NCBI GenBank assembly: GCA_950022295.1
Contig: OX465601.1
Span: 171,867,501-171,931,500, forward strand
Reading direction: 5' to 3'
Length of the DNA stretch: 64,000 bases
Origin: Bromus sterilis
Lineage: Eukaryota > Streptophyta > Magnoliopsida > Poales > Poaceae
The notes below the pieces were generated by a model. It did no database searches and had not been told where the DNA came from. It saw only the letters and a program-made list of their open reading frames with translations. The position numbers and the translations under genes are program-made. This document shows, one piece after another, positions 45,729 to 58,197 of the stretch. How positions within the stretch are numbered: the stretch's first letter is position 1; every line of letters starts with the position of its first letter.

Positions 45729-48700
45729 TGTGACGCCCCCAAAATCAGACCATGTACAGTAATCATACACGCAAGGTACACGATCGAGATCAGGGACTCA
45801 CGGTGAGATATCACAACACAACTCTACAAATAAAATAATACAAGCTGTTTAATACAAGCCAAGGGCCACGAGGGCTCGAATACAACAGCTCGAGAGCACA
45901 AGTCAGCGGAAGCAAATAGTATCTGAGTACAGACACAAGGATACAAGGTTGCCTTAAGAAGGCTAGCACATAAAAAACAACGATCGAAAAGGCGAGGCCT
46001 CCTGCCTGGGAACCTCCAAGCTACTCCTGGTCAAAGGGGAAACTCGACGTCGTAGAAGGCATCGGGGATCTTCATGTTGCGGTGGTCGGCATCGGGGATC
46101 TCCTACTCCTGGACTCCAACGTCGATTGCAGCGGCCGATCAGGCAAAACAGTAAAGGAAATAAAGCAGGTGAGTATCTAGTATACCCGCGAGTCTTACGT
46201 CCGCTACTAAGCATTATGCATTGTATCAACGGAAAGAAGAGGCTGTATATAGCGGACTGAAAGACAGAAATCCAGAGCAAAGGTAAGAAGCTAGGCCTAA
46301 CGAAGACTAGCATCTTCCGACGATGTCTTGCAGCATGAGGTAAGAAACAGCCAACAATTTATATAAAGCATAAAGTAACAATGCAGCAGAAGTTGCTGCA
46401 ACATTGTATAATAATAAGTTGTAATAATTAACAATGCCTCCGAGTTCACCTCCTCGACATCCCCGCGAGGAAGAAAACCCGGAACCATACAGTTTAATAA
46501 TAATAGTTTGTAGTGGTAAGATCCAGCTTCAGCATAAAGCGTCCTGTTAGCGTGGACACGGCTATTCGAATAGATTAATCTTCCCTGCAGGGGTGCACTT
46601 GTGTTACGTTACACGCACGGATCTCCAGGGTGGCAGGAACCTTGTTAGGGAACGCTCCACCAAGGCTATCCGACACTTCATAGCCCATCTTTCAAACTCA
46701 ACAAAGAGGCCATCCGCCGGTCTAAATCCTAAGTACGCCGAGCCTTGGACCCCAACCCGAACGTACTCCTGCACGATGCGTGACTGGCCGGTGAAGTTAA
46801 AGCAAATCCAAATAAGACACCACCGCGCGAGCAAATAAGACCACACCACTTCCCGGCAATCAGCCCGCAGTACTGCTGACGTCTGAAGAGTCCTCGGACG
46901 ACACTACGAAGCAGAGGAGCCGATAACTCGTAATTCCCACGGGTAGTTAGTGCGTACATGGCATATAGCCAACTCAAGACATTCATTGAACCATTTAGCA
47001 TTTTATTAACCTGCGTGACAACCGTTATCGTTGTCTCGACTTAACTGACCCGCGGACAACGACAGCAGCCAGGACCACCAGTACATCGGTGCCTGCCTCG
47101 TCGTCCCACCAAGTCACTGCGGTTACCAACAAGGTGAACCGTCTCCTTACCTTGTCTCGCGTGTGCTCCTGGAGGAGCTCGACTTTCGTAGTTTGGTAAC
47201 TCTCGCGGCCAACGACCAGGGGCCAAGCACACCGGTACACTGGTCGTACCCTCCCTGTTGTCCCGTCGCAATACCTCTCGCGGGCACCGTTGGGTCGCCC
47301 GACTTCTTACCTTTAAGGACACCAGTTGGTTCGAGTCCCTACCGTTAAGTGAAACCAGGAGGAATCACCCTCGATGGTACACTTGAGCTGGCTCGACTGA
47401 GACATCAGCGGAATGAACTAAAGAGGTAAACCTCATATCATCCCGGTGATGCTACGCTACTGAGCCGACGAGAGTGAAATACGATTCCATTCCACTCGTA
47501 AGCCAAACTCGACGCGACCCGGTAGAGTCTCGCCGTTGTAGGTTCCCTAGGGCGTCTGCATTGAGTCGTACCTGTTGCAGTTGTAATATATCGTTCCCGC
47601 GATCACTCCCAGAGAGATCACGGCCCTCGATTTTAAACCTAGCTAACAATGCGCAGGGTTTACTGCTGAATAATGCATAAGTAATAAATAGGCAGCATAG
47701 GGTAAAGGAAGGCACATCAAGGGGCGACAAAAACAGGCTATGCAATTGAATAGGATTGTAATGGTAGCAGCAGCAGTAACAATGCCTAGTGCAAGAAATA
47801 TACGGAAAGATAGGCGATATCTGGGGAAGAGAATGGCTCTGCTTGCCTGGTAGCTCGACAGTAGCGGTACGGTCGTCAACGACGTAGTCGTACTCAGCAT
47901 CGGTGTAGTCGACGGCGGCAGCGGGGTCTACCGGAGATTAAGGGGGGGGGAAGAAACAATAAATACAGAACAATAATAGCAATACAAATGCAAGACATAG
48001 CAGATGAATTGTAAACGGGGTTCTAACGCAGTACGATGCACGTTGCTCGGAGCGGGAATTCATCCGGGGATGAAATACCGGCTCCGGGTGATTATCGGAC
48101 AAGGTGTCCGGAGGGGGAAAGATCAAGCCGGGGGTGTCGTGGACATCCGACATGCGTGTGGGTTGTGTATCCGGGTTAGTTGATCTATTCCGAACAACTT
48201 TCGTGTTCAGAATAAATTCATCCGGGTACTTTAGCAGTACCAGACAATTTATCGGACAGTCGGTCCGGAGGGGGACGGTTCGATGTTCGTTGTGTTAGAG
48301 GGGTGTGATAGACATACGAATAGCGTATTCGTATTCGTTATATTTTTCTGATCAATTTTCATGTATAAAGTTTTTGAATCCGAGTTACGGTTTAAAAGTT
48401 ATTGAATTTCAAAGTTTTAAATCATTTAAAAAGGATTTTCTGATTTTCTTTTATTAATAAAATCCAACCTTATCCAAAACCTTATCCACAACAGTGCTGA
48501 CAGGGTGGACCCACATGTCATACACAGAGGCATTTAACTCATTTTATTTAAATCAAAATTATCAGAGGGCCCACATGTCATACACAGAGGCATTTAACTC
48601 ATTTTAATTAATTCAAAAAGCAGTGGGACCCACAAGTAAGTCTAACAGTTATGCTAATTTAACAGTTTTCTTTTATCTCTCTGACAGGGGGATTAGCAGG

Positions 48701-50468
48701 GTGTGGGGGGCACTGGTCAGTGGCTATTTAGACACTAACAGGGGGTCTGACCGAGGGGGTCCACCAGTCAGTGACCGGGTGGTGGCCGGCGAGGAAGGGC
48801 TCGCCGAAGTTGAGCCTGTGCTCGATTCCGGCCACCATTTGCGGCGAGGTTTCCTCCTACGTGTTCCTGGGGCTGAGCCGCCTCCACCGGTGGTGGTGTA
48901 GGGTCGTGGAGTCGCCGGAATCAGGACCGGCGACGAAGTTTCGCGGCCGGCAGAACGGGGTGAAGATGATGACGTCGTTCCGGGGGGATTCCACGAGCGG
49001 GGGCTAGTGTGCTAGTCTACTGCGAGCACGCGAAGCAAGTTGGCACGCCAAGCGCGCCAAACGCGTGCGCTAGGTCACGGCGGCCAGCGCTTCCACGGCG
49101 GCGAGTCTGCGGCGACCACGGTGGTGACTACTACGGCGTATGGGGAACAAAGGGGTGGTTGGTGGTGGTGCAAAACCTCACCAGTGGGGCGTAGGGGAAG
49201 GCAGGCTGCTCGGGGAAGAAGCGTTGCAGCCGGAATCGAAGGAGTTCGCCGGCCGGTTCGAGGTAGAAGACGTAGACGATGCGCACGGTGTAGGGGCTTC
49301 GACATCGATTCCTCCTGCAGGTTGATGAAGGCGACGACGGCGGGGCTCCACGACACAACGGCGAGGTGTCGCGAGCACGTTGGCCGCGTGTGGCCACGGT
49401 AATTGCGACGGCGGCGCTCGGGTAACTTTCCCCCGAGGTGAGCGAGGTGAGGAGGAGGAGGAATGGCTGGGGAGGCTGTCCAGGGGGTGGCTGGGGTCAA
49501 CCTTATCGCCTCCCCGGCCACAGTGGAGGTGGGGGCGGCCGGCAGGCGTCCCAGCCACGGCGGTGGCGCCCCGGCGACGGGGCAGGTGGGGATGGTGATG
49601 GGAGCAGGTAGGGGAACGTGTTTTGGGCCGGATGGGCCTCGCCTGGGGCGAGGCTTAGGGGTTTTTCTATATATTTTTTGTTATTTGCTTTTCTTTTCTG
49701 TTAGTTCTATTTGTAATTAGTTTAATGTATTTTATATTTTTCTACCACATAAAATTTGTTCCAAAATTATGGTTGCATCATAGTTAAGTGCCACAAAAAG
49801 TTTGGGCATTAATAAAAATCATTTAAATATTGTTATTTATTTTAAAAGCCTTTCTGGCATTGTTTTGCTACTGTTATCACTTAATTGCATTATTTAAATA
49901 TCTTAATAAATTCATATTCCAATATTTATAAGACCTACTGATTTTTAGGCATTTAATAAAATTGGTTTCACAATTTTTAGTGCATTTAAAATTCCTACTT
50001 GTTTATTAAATTTACCATAGCCATTTAATAATTCCCAAACATTTATTTTTTATTTCATAATACTATACCATTTTAATAAAACAACCATTGCTATATTATC
50101 ATGGCCTAAGATTGCTAGGAATTTTATTTAATATGTTTCATTAACCTTGGTTTAACTAAGGTTTCCATTTTCATTTAAATTTTCAAAACAATTTTGATAA
50201 CCCCACAACATTGGTTTCACAATCATCATAGACTTGTGATTATTCTAATGACTAAGGGTGACTTGGTTTAACCATGATCATGTTGATTGACTGGCATCCA
50301 CAATCCTTGGAGCAAGATTTACAATCCACATTTATTTGAAAATTTTATCAGGGTTGGAATTTCAATAAGCTGTGATCGAAGGTGTTCAAGGCTTGATCAT
50401 CAACAGTAATGATCACTAACAGTAGAATCACTGTAGTGATTACTGTTACTGATTCCGAGGGTGTTACA
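45729..50468 (-). repeat. 3' LTR of G (left copy)
   Basis: 4740 bp, with a GC-rich block (about 48770-49660) between AT-rich parts. ORFs of 120-148 codons in that block also occur in the other LTR, but this follows from LTR identity and is no sign of coding. Confidence 0.94.
48511..48625. repeat. 60-bp tandem duplication in G's LTR
   Basis: CCACATGTCATACACAGAGG and the following CATTTAACTCATTTTA repeat with a 60-bp period (48511 and 48571). The same pair is present in the right LTR near 54788-54900. Confidence 0.85.
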
Positions 50469-52006
50469 AATCTCCACCACTACAAAGAATTCTCGTCCCG
50501 AGAATTAAAAGTAGTGTAAGGGGTAGAGTTTCGGTTTCGTCTTCTAACAAATCTTCAGGTTCTTGTTGTCCTACTCGAAGAATTTAATCCTTCATGTTGA
50601 GGCCTTCATCTCTTTGCATCGGTGCATCCCGATGGATTTTCATCCCTTCCTCGGGGCTCCATCGCACTCACTAACAGGTTAAGAGGTAAAGCTTAAGGGG
50701 GTCGGATCGATACAAGATCCATCAAATGGGGTTGTTCAAGGGTAGGGGGTACAAAGTCCTTCCGAGTTTAATCTCAGGGAGGTACATCGTGAGAAGTTTT
50801 AAGCGGATAGGCACGTATTCGATGCTGATGACGGAAGATGGGAAAGGGGCCCCGATCATCAGACACAATCACTGAGTCTGATATCGACGGAATATCACAA
50901 GGTAGATGACAAGAGTCAGGTTTCGGTCCTGTGGAACTGTGGTTTATGGGCCCACAGAAGGTAAGAAGGGTGGCGACATTCCATGCGAGCACGATGCAAG
51001 GTTTGTCCGAGAACAATTTGTCAACTATGTCAGCAACATCATCAGTGCCAAGGGCGAGGGACGAAGAGAACCATTTTCCTGCTCGTTAAGACGAGGCGGA
51101 CCAATTGGCAAAGTTCCCGTCCATCGGTGGTCACCGAAAAGCCATCAACAATCGTAACTGGTTGTACAGACAAAGTAGCACACCAAAGTGTTTACATAAG
51201 CAGGGAATTTCACTGCTTAGATAAGATACATTACAAGAAAGGTTAAACAGACCAATGGAAAAGAAAATGTGATGATACACAAGTATGAGGTGTATATCTT
51301 TCCCAAGGGAAAGCAGAGCACGATGTACACGACCAAGTTGTATTGGCACGGAGACAAGGTAGGTTGTCGACGATAACGCAAATCATCGAGGGGCATGGAG
51401 GGTATTTCACACGATGAATCCAATTGACACATGGAAAAAGCCATGAAAGATTAGTCGGATAATAATCCACAAAAGGTTCGGATGGCTCGCAAAGGATCCG
51501 ATGTGAGTATGGGTACTCAACCAGAAGGAGAAAGAATTCCAAGGCATCGGGTGACAGAAGCACCAGAATAACTTGATGCTTAAGTACAAGGAAATTGTAA
51601 TTTCCAGATTGGGAGGTGGATGCAATTATCCACACGGACTTATCGGTGGCAGGGGATTGCAAAGGCGATGAACACGCAGGTTCTCGGGAATTTCTCAGAG
51701 AGTAATCGTCGGGATCTTCAGGTGAATCAGGCGATCATCTTGGGTGAAGGGCTCTCCGGGTAGATGTGACCACGAGATCCTAATGTCAGAGTTAGAAAAT
51801 TTTCCCGAAAGGATAAGAGAGTAGAATCCCAGAGTAAAGGTACGGAGAAAAAGATCCTAATACCAAAGATATCACACGTAGTGACATCGATGTGGGCCCG
51901 TAAGCCAAACATTAAGTTAGCAAAGTAGTTTTGCAAATACTAGACTCGACTTCGACCAAGGAGTTGGAAGGGGGTGTCCTACAGACAGTCGGCTCTGATA
52001 CCAACT
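50469..52006 (-). other. Internal domain of G, non-coding
   Basis: The longest minus-strand ORF (51243-51662, 139 codons) has no resemblance to Gag or Pol, and other frames are short. The minus-strand end (50469-50485) is purine-rich (GTAGTGGTGGAGATT) and is the likely polypurine tract. Confidence 0.7.
51991..52003 (-). other. Primer-binding site of G, tRNA-iMet type
   Basis: On the minus strand TGGTATCAGAGCC lies 3 bases after the LTR end, matching the standard plant initiator-Met PBS. Confidence 0.88.
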
Positions 52007-55000
52007 TGTGACGCCCCCAAAATCAGACCGTGTACAGTAATCATACACGCAAGGTACACGATCGAGATCAGGGACTCACGGTGAGATATCACAACACAAC
52101 TCTACAAATAAAATAATACAAGATGTTTAATACAAGCCAAGGGCCACGAGGGCTCGAATACAACAGCTCGAGAGCACAAGTCAGCGGAAGCAAATAGTAT
52201 CTGAGTACAGACACAAGGATACAAGGTTGCCTTAAGAAGGCTAGCACATAAACAACAACGATCGAAAAGGCGAGGCCTCCTGCCTGGGAACCTCCAAGCT
52301 ACTCCTGGTCAAAGGGGAAACTCGACGTCGTAGAAGGCATCGGGGATCTTCACGTTGCGGTGGTCGGCATCGGGGATCTCCTACTCCTGGACTCCAACGT
52401 CGACTGCAGCGGCCGATCAGGAAAAACAGTAAAGGAAATAAAGCAGGTGAGTATCTAGTATACCCGCGAGTCTTACGTCCGCTACTAAGCATTATGCATT
52501 GTATCAACGGAAAGAAGAGGCTGTATATAGCGGACTGAAAGACAGAAATCTAGAGAAAAGGTAAGAAGCTAGGCCTAACGAAGACTAGCATCTTCCGACG
52601 ATGTCTTGCAGCATGAGGTAAGAAACAGCCAACAGTTTATATAAAGCATAAAGTAACAATGCAGCAGAAGTTGCTGCAACATTGTATAATAATAAGTTGT
52701 AATAATTAACAATGCCTCCGAGTTCACCTCCTCGACATCCCCGCGAGGAAGAAAACCCGGAACCATACAGTTTAATAATAATAGTTTGTAGTAGTAAGAT
52801 CCAGCTTCAGCATAAAGAGTCCTGTTACCGTGGACACGGCTATTCGAATAGATTAATCTTCCCTGCAGGGGTGCACTTGTGTTACGCTACACGCACGGAT
52901 CTCCAGGGTGGCGGGAACCTTGTTAGGGAACGCTCCACCAAGGCTATCCGACACTTCATAGTCCTTCTTTCAAACTCAACAGACAGGCCATCCGCCGGTC
53001 TAAATCCTAAGTATGCCGAGCCTTGGACCCCAACCCGAACGTACTCCTGCACGGTGCGTGACTAGCCGATGAAGTTAAAGCAAATCCAAATAAGACACCA
53101 CCGCGCGAGCAAATAAGACCACGCCACTTCCCGGCAATCAGCCCGCAGTACTGCTGACGTCTGAAGAGTCCTCGGACGACACTACGAAGCAGAGGATCCC
53201 ATAACTCGTAATTCCCACGGGTAGGTAGTGCGTACATGGCATATAGCCAACTCAAGACATTCACTGAACCATTTAGCATTTTATTAACCTGCGTGACAAA
53301 CGTTATCGTTGTCTCGACTTAACTGACCCGCGGACAACGACAGCAGCCAGGACCACCAGTACATCGGTGCCTGCCCCGTCGTCTCACCAAGTCACTGCGG
53401 TTACCAACAAGGTGAACCGTCTCCTTACCTTGTCTCGCGTGTGCTCCTGGAGGAGCTCGACTTTCGTAGTTTGGTAACTCTCGCGGCCAACGACCAGGGG
53501 CCAAGCACACCGGTACACTGGTCGTACCCTCCCTGTCGTCCCGTCGCAATACCTCTCGCGGGCACCGTTGGGTCGCCCGACTTCTTACCTTTAAGGACAC
53601 CAGTTGGTTCAAGTCCCTACCGTTAAGTGAAACCAGGAGGAATCACCCTCGATGGTACACTTGAGCTGGCTCGACTGAGACATCAGCGGAATGAACTAAA
53701 GAGGTAAACCTCATATCATCCCGGTGATGCTACGCTACTGAGCCGACGAGAGTGAAATACGAGTCCATTCCACTCGTAAGCCAAACTCGAAGCGACCCGG
53801 TAGAGTCTCGCCGTTGTAGGTTCCCTAGGGCGTCTGCATTGAGTCGTACCTGTTGCAGTTGTAATATATCGTTCCCGCGATCAATCCCAGAGAGATCACG
53901 GCCCTATATTTTAAACCTAGCTAACAATGCGCAGGGTTTACTGCTGAATAATGCATAAGTAATAAATAGGCAGCATAGGGTAAAGGAAGGCACATCAAGG
54001 GGCGACAAAAATAGGCTATGCAATTGAATAGGATTGTAATCGTAGCAGCAGCAGTAACAATGCCTAGTGCAAGAAATGTACGGAAAGATAGGCGGTATCT
54101 GGGGAAGAGAATGGCTCTGCTTGCCTGGTAGCTCGACAGTAGCGGTACGGTCGTCGACGACGTAGTCGTACTCAGCATCGGTGTAGTCGACGGCGGCAGC
54201 GGGGTCTACCGGAGATTAAGGGGGGGGAAGAAACAATAAATACAGAACAATAATAGCAATACAAATGCAAGACATAGCAGATGAATTGTAAACGGGGTTC
54301 TAACGCAGTACGATGCACGTTGCTCGGAGCGGGAATTCATCCGGGGATGAAATACCGGCTCCGGGTGATTATCGGACAAGGTGTCCGGAGGGGGAAAGAT
54401 CAAGCCGGGGGTGTCGTGGACATCCGACATGCGTGTGGGTTGTGTATCCGGGTTAGTTGATCTATTCCGAACAACTTTCGTGTTCAGAATAAATTCATCC
54501 GGGTACTTTAGCAGTACCGGACAATTTATCGGACAGTCGGTCCGGAGGGGGACGGTTCGATGTTCGTTGTGTTAGAGGGGTGTGATAGACATACGAATAG
54601 CGTATTCGTATTCGTTATATTTTTCTGATCAATTTTCGTGTATAAAGTTTTTGAATCCGAGTTACGGTTTAAAAGTTATTGAATTTCAAAGTTTTAAATC
54701 ATTTAAAAAGGATTTTCTGATTTTCTTTTATTAATAAAATCCAACCTTATCCAAAACCTTATCCACAACAGTGCTGACAGGGTGGACCCACATGTCATAC
54801 ACAGAGGCATTTAACTCATTTTATTTAAATCAAAATTATCATAGGGCCCACATGTCATACACAGAGGCATTTAACTCATTTTAATTAATTCAAAAAGCAG
54901 TGGGACCCACAAGTAAGTCTAACAGTTATGCTAATTTAACAGTTTTCTTTTATCTCTCTGACAGGGGGATTAGCAGGGTGTGGGGGGCACTGGTCAGTGG

Positions 55001-56739
55001 CTATTTAGACACTAACAGGGGGTCTGACCGAGGGGGCCCACCAGTCAGTGACCGGGTGGTGGCCGGCGAGGCAGAGCTCGCCGGAGTTGAGCCTGTGCTC
55101 GATTCCGGCCACCATTTGCGGCGAGGTTTCCTCCTACGTGTTCCTGGGGCTGAGCCGCGTCCACCGGTGGTGGTGTAGGGTCGTGGGGTCGCCGGAATCA
55201 GGACCGGCGACGAAGTTTGGCGGCCGGCAGAACGGGGTGAAGACGATGACGTCGTTCCGGGGGGGTTCCACGAGCGGGGGCTAGTGTGCTAGTCTACTGC
55301 GAGCACGCGAAGCAAGTTGGCACGCCAAGCGCGCCAAACGCGTGCGCTAGGTCACGGCGGCCAGCGCTTCCACGGCGGCGAGTCCGCGGCGACCACGGTG
55401 GTGACTGCTACGGCGTATGGGGAACAAAGGGGCGGTTGGTGGTGTTGCAAAACCTCACCAGAGGGGCGTAGGGGAAGGCAGGCTGCTCGGGGAAGAAGCG
55501 TTGCAGCCGGAATCGAAGGAGTTCGCCGGTCGGTTCGAGGTAGAAGACGTAGACGATGCGCACGGCGTAGGGGCTTCGACATCGATTCCTCCTGCAGGTT
55601 GATGAAGGCGACGACGGCGGGGCTCCACGACACAACGGCGAGGTGTCGCGGGCACGTTGGCCGCGTGTGGCCACGGTAATGGCGACGGCGGCGCTCGGGT
55701 AACTTTCCCCCGAGGTGAGCGAGGTGAGGAGGAGGAGGAATGGCTGGGGAGGCTGTCCAGGGGGTGGCTGGGGTCAACCTTATCGCCTCCCCGGCCACAG
55801 TGGAGGTGGGGGCGGCCGGCAGGCTTCCCAGCCACGGCGGTGGCGCCACGGCGACGGGGCAGGTGGGGATGGTGATGGGAGCAGGTAGGGGAACGTGTTT
55901 TGGGCCGGATGGGCCTCGCCTGGGGCGAGGCTTAGGGGTTTTTCTATTTTTTTTTTGTTATTTGCTTTTCTTTTCTGTTAGTTCTGTTTGTAATTAGTTT
56001 AATGTCTTTTATATTTTTCTACCACATAAAATTTCTTCCAAAATTATGGTTGCATCATAGTTAAGTGCCACAAAAAGTTTGGGCATTAATAAAAATCAAT
56101 TAAATATTGTTATTTATTTTAAAAGGATTTTTGGCATTGTTTTGCTACTGTTATCACTTAATTGCATTATTTAAATATCTTAATAAATTCATATTCCAAT
56201 ATTTATAAGACCTACTGATTTTTAGGCATTTAATAAAATTGGTTTCACAATTTTTAGTGCATTTAAAATTCCTACTTGTTTATTAAATTTACCATAGCCA
56301 TTTAATAATTCCCAAACATTTTTTTTCATAATACTATACCATTTTAATAAAACAACCATTGCTATATTATCATGGCCTAAGATTGCTAGGCATTTTATTT
56401 AATATGTTTCATTAACCTTGGTTTAACTAAGGTTTCCATTTTCATTTAAATTTTCAAAACAATTTTGATAACCCCACAACATTGGTTTCACAATCATCAT
56501 AGACTTGTGATTATTCTAATGACTAAGGGTGACTTGGTTTAACCATGATCATGTTGATTGACTGGCATCCACAATCCTTGGAGCAAGATTTACAATCCAC
56601 ATTTATTTGAAAATTTTATCAGGGTTGGAATTTCAATAAGCTGTGATCAAAGGTGTTCAAGGCTTGATCATCAACAGTAATGATAACTAACAGTGGAATC
56701 ACTGTAGTGATTACTGTTACTGATTCCGAGGGTGTTACA
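52007..56739 (-). repeat. 5' LTR of G (right copy)
   Basis: 4733 bp, nearly identical to the left copy. Contains the hairpin at 52656-52685 and the 60-bp duplication near 54788. Confidence 0.94.
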
Positions 56740-56744
56740 CCCGT

Positions 56745-58092
56745 CAGCAGCCGTAGCATATCCCCCGGATGGAGCAGTCAGAGGAGGTGCCCCTGCACCT
56801 GAAGCTACAGGAGTCGCCGAAGGAACTGGCTGTTTAGTTGCCGCAGCAGAGTCACTCGGCCGCTCAACCGCCATGCCAGAGTCAGTTGACCGAAGATCAA
56901 CAGCGGTAGTACTTGTGGAGGAAGCAGCCGGAACAGGAGCAGTACTGAAAGTGACATATTATCAGAACAGGAGTCAAAACAAACAGCAAAAACCATCCAA
57001 CAAAAGTCATACGAACCCAACAGGCGCGGCGCGCGGACGCAGTAACACCCCAAACTTGCGCCTCTTTGGAGCAGCCGAAGGAGGACACGGCACAGCAGAT
57101 GGAGCGGCTGGTGGCAAATCATCACCACCACCCGCTGCATCACATTCATTTGCACTCGAGGAGCGATTGTGTTTGATGCGCAAAGGACTTGAGTCCTCAC
57201 CATCATCAGCAGCTGACGGTTTTCCACCCGCGGACTCGCCAGCATCTGCACCCAAAGCACCCCCATCACCCGCGGACGCAGGGACCAACATCAGCCGCAT
57301 CAGGCTCGTTGAGTATCTCAGCATCTTCAGGTTGCAGCGGATTGTTAAGGAAAGGAGTATGACCCTGCAAGCCAGAGCATCATCAATAGTCAAGCAGCCG
57401 CCAGTCAAATAAAAAAAAGACTCCAAGACAAATACCTAGGGGAGAGGCACATCAGCAGAGTAAGGACGAACGAGGCTTTTCTCTTTGATACTAGTACATT
57501 TCGTAACCTGCAGGGAGGGTCGTTTAGCCACTCGCGCAGCGGGATCAAAAGGAGCAAGTCCAAACCGATGTCCATCAACGCGCTGGTCCTTCAGATAAAA
57601 CCAACTCTTCCGCCATGTATAGACAGAATCCAGCTTCTCCAGATCAAAGTAGGCACTCTTATCCCTAATGGAAATACCCACTTGCCCAACTGCGTATTCA
57701 GAGTTCGTCCTCTTCACATTGAAGAGGCGTTTCCAGAGCCCCCAATGGGGATAGATTCCTAAGAAGCCCTCATAGAGCGTGATAAAGTAGGCAATGTGCA
57801 GCATCCCATTGAGGGTCAAATCATGCTGCTGCAACTAATAGATAAAAAGCAACCCCCGAAGGAAAGTATGAATCGGAAGCGCAAACCCACGAGGGAAGAA
57901 GCTTTGGAAGCATACCCGTTCGTCAGGAAGAGGCACATGAATATCCTCATTCCCAGGAATCCGAGCTGCGCCATCTTCCACCATGTCGTCCGTCACCAAT
58001 ACATCCAGATCCGCAACCCCGAAAGCAGACCGCTCCCACCTACCGGTCATTATTGCCGACTCCTGAGCTGCACTTCGAGGGCGCTTGGACAT
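56745..58092 (-). pseudogene. Antisense gene of D, 5' exons (putative gypsy-type transposon domain)
   Basis: The start is taken at MSKRPRSAAQES (58092). Exon 1 (58092-57436) contains ARIPGNEDIHVPLPDERV, FPRGFALPIHTFLRGLL, LNGMLHIAYFITLYEGFLGI and PHWGLWKRLFNVK, the signature of the plant putative gypsy-type transposon family (Pfam Transposase_28, PF04195). TAG codons at 57837-57835 and 57438-57436 look like mutated CAG codons. Introns 57435-57365 and 57012-56945 have GT...AG ends. Exon 2 (57364-57013) has a one-base insertion near 57275 and encodes a Ser/Ala/Gly-rich linker with PKRRKFGVLLRPR. Exon 3 starts at 56944 and runs into the G insertion. Despite the Pfam name, no transposase activity is established for this family. 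Confidence 0.78.
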
Positions 58093-58197
58093 GGATCTCA
58101 ATGCAAAATCAGAAGAGGCAGGAAGCAAAAGAACGGAGAAGGCAGAGGAAGAAGAACAAGCAGGGGGAGGCAATGGTTGGGTAAAACCTAAATCCAC

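Larger units (their letters stand above)
45729..56739 (-). mobile_element. Element G, non-autonomous LTR element with 4.7-kb LTRs and a 1.5-kb core
   Basis: LTRs 45729-50468 (4740 bp) and 52007-56739 (4733 bp) start TGTGACGCCCCC and end GGGTGTTACA. The duplication CCCGT is perfect (45724-45728 and 56740-56744). A tRNA-iMet PBS on the minus strand at 51991-52003 gives the orientation. The internal domain (50469-52006) has no Gag or Pol. The first 900 bp of the two LTRs differ at about 14 sites by eye, so this is a recent insertion. Large LTRs around a non-coding core fit the LARD type. Long LTRs and a Met PBS suggest a Tekay/Del-like chromovirus helper (inference). Confidence 0.95.

Noticed and set aside
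48770..49720. ORFs of 85-148 codons on both strands in the GC-rich part of G's LTRs, repeated at 55048-55997
   Set aside because: They are conserved only because the two LTRs are copies. They overlap in several frames, follow base composition and match no family.
51243..51662. 139-codon minus-strand ORF in G's core as a possible Gag remnant
   Set aside because: No Gag motifs and unlikely composition. Kept as non-coding until a profile search shows otherwise.
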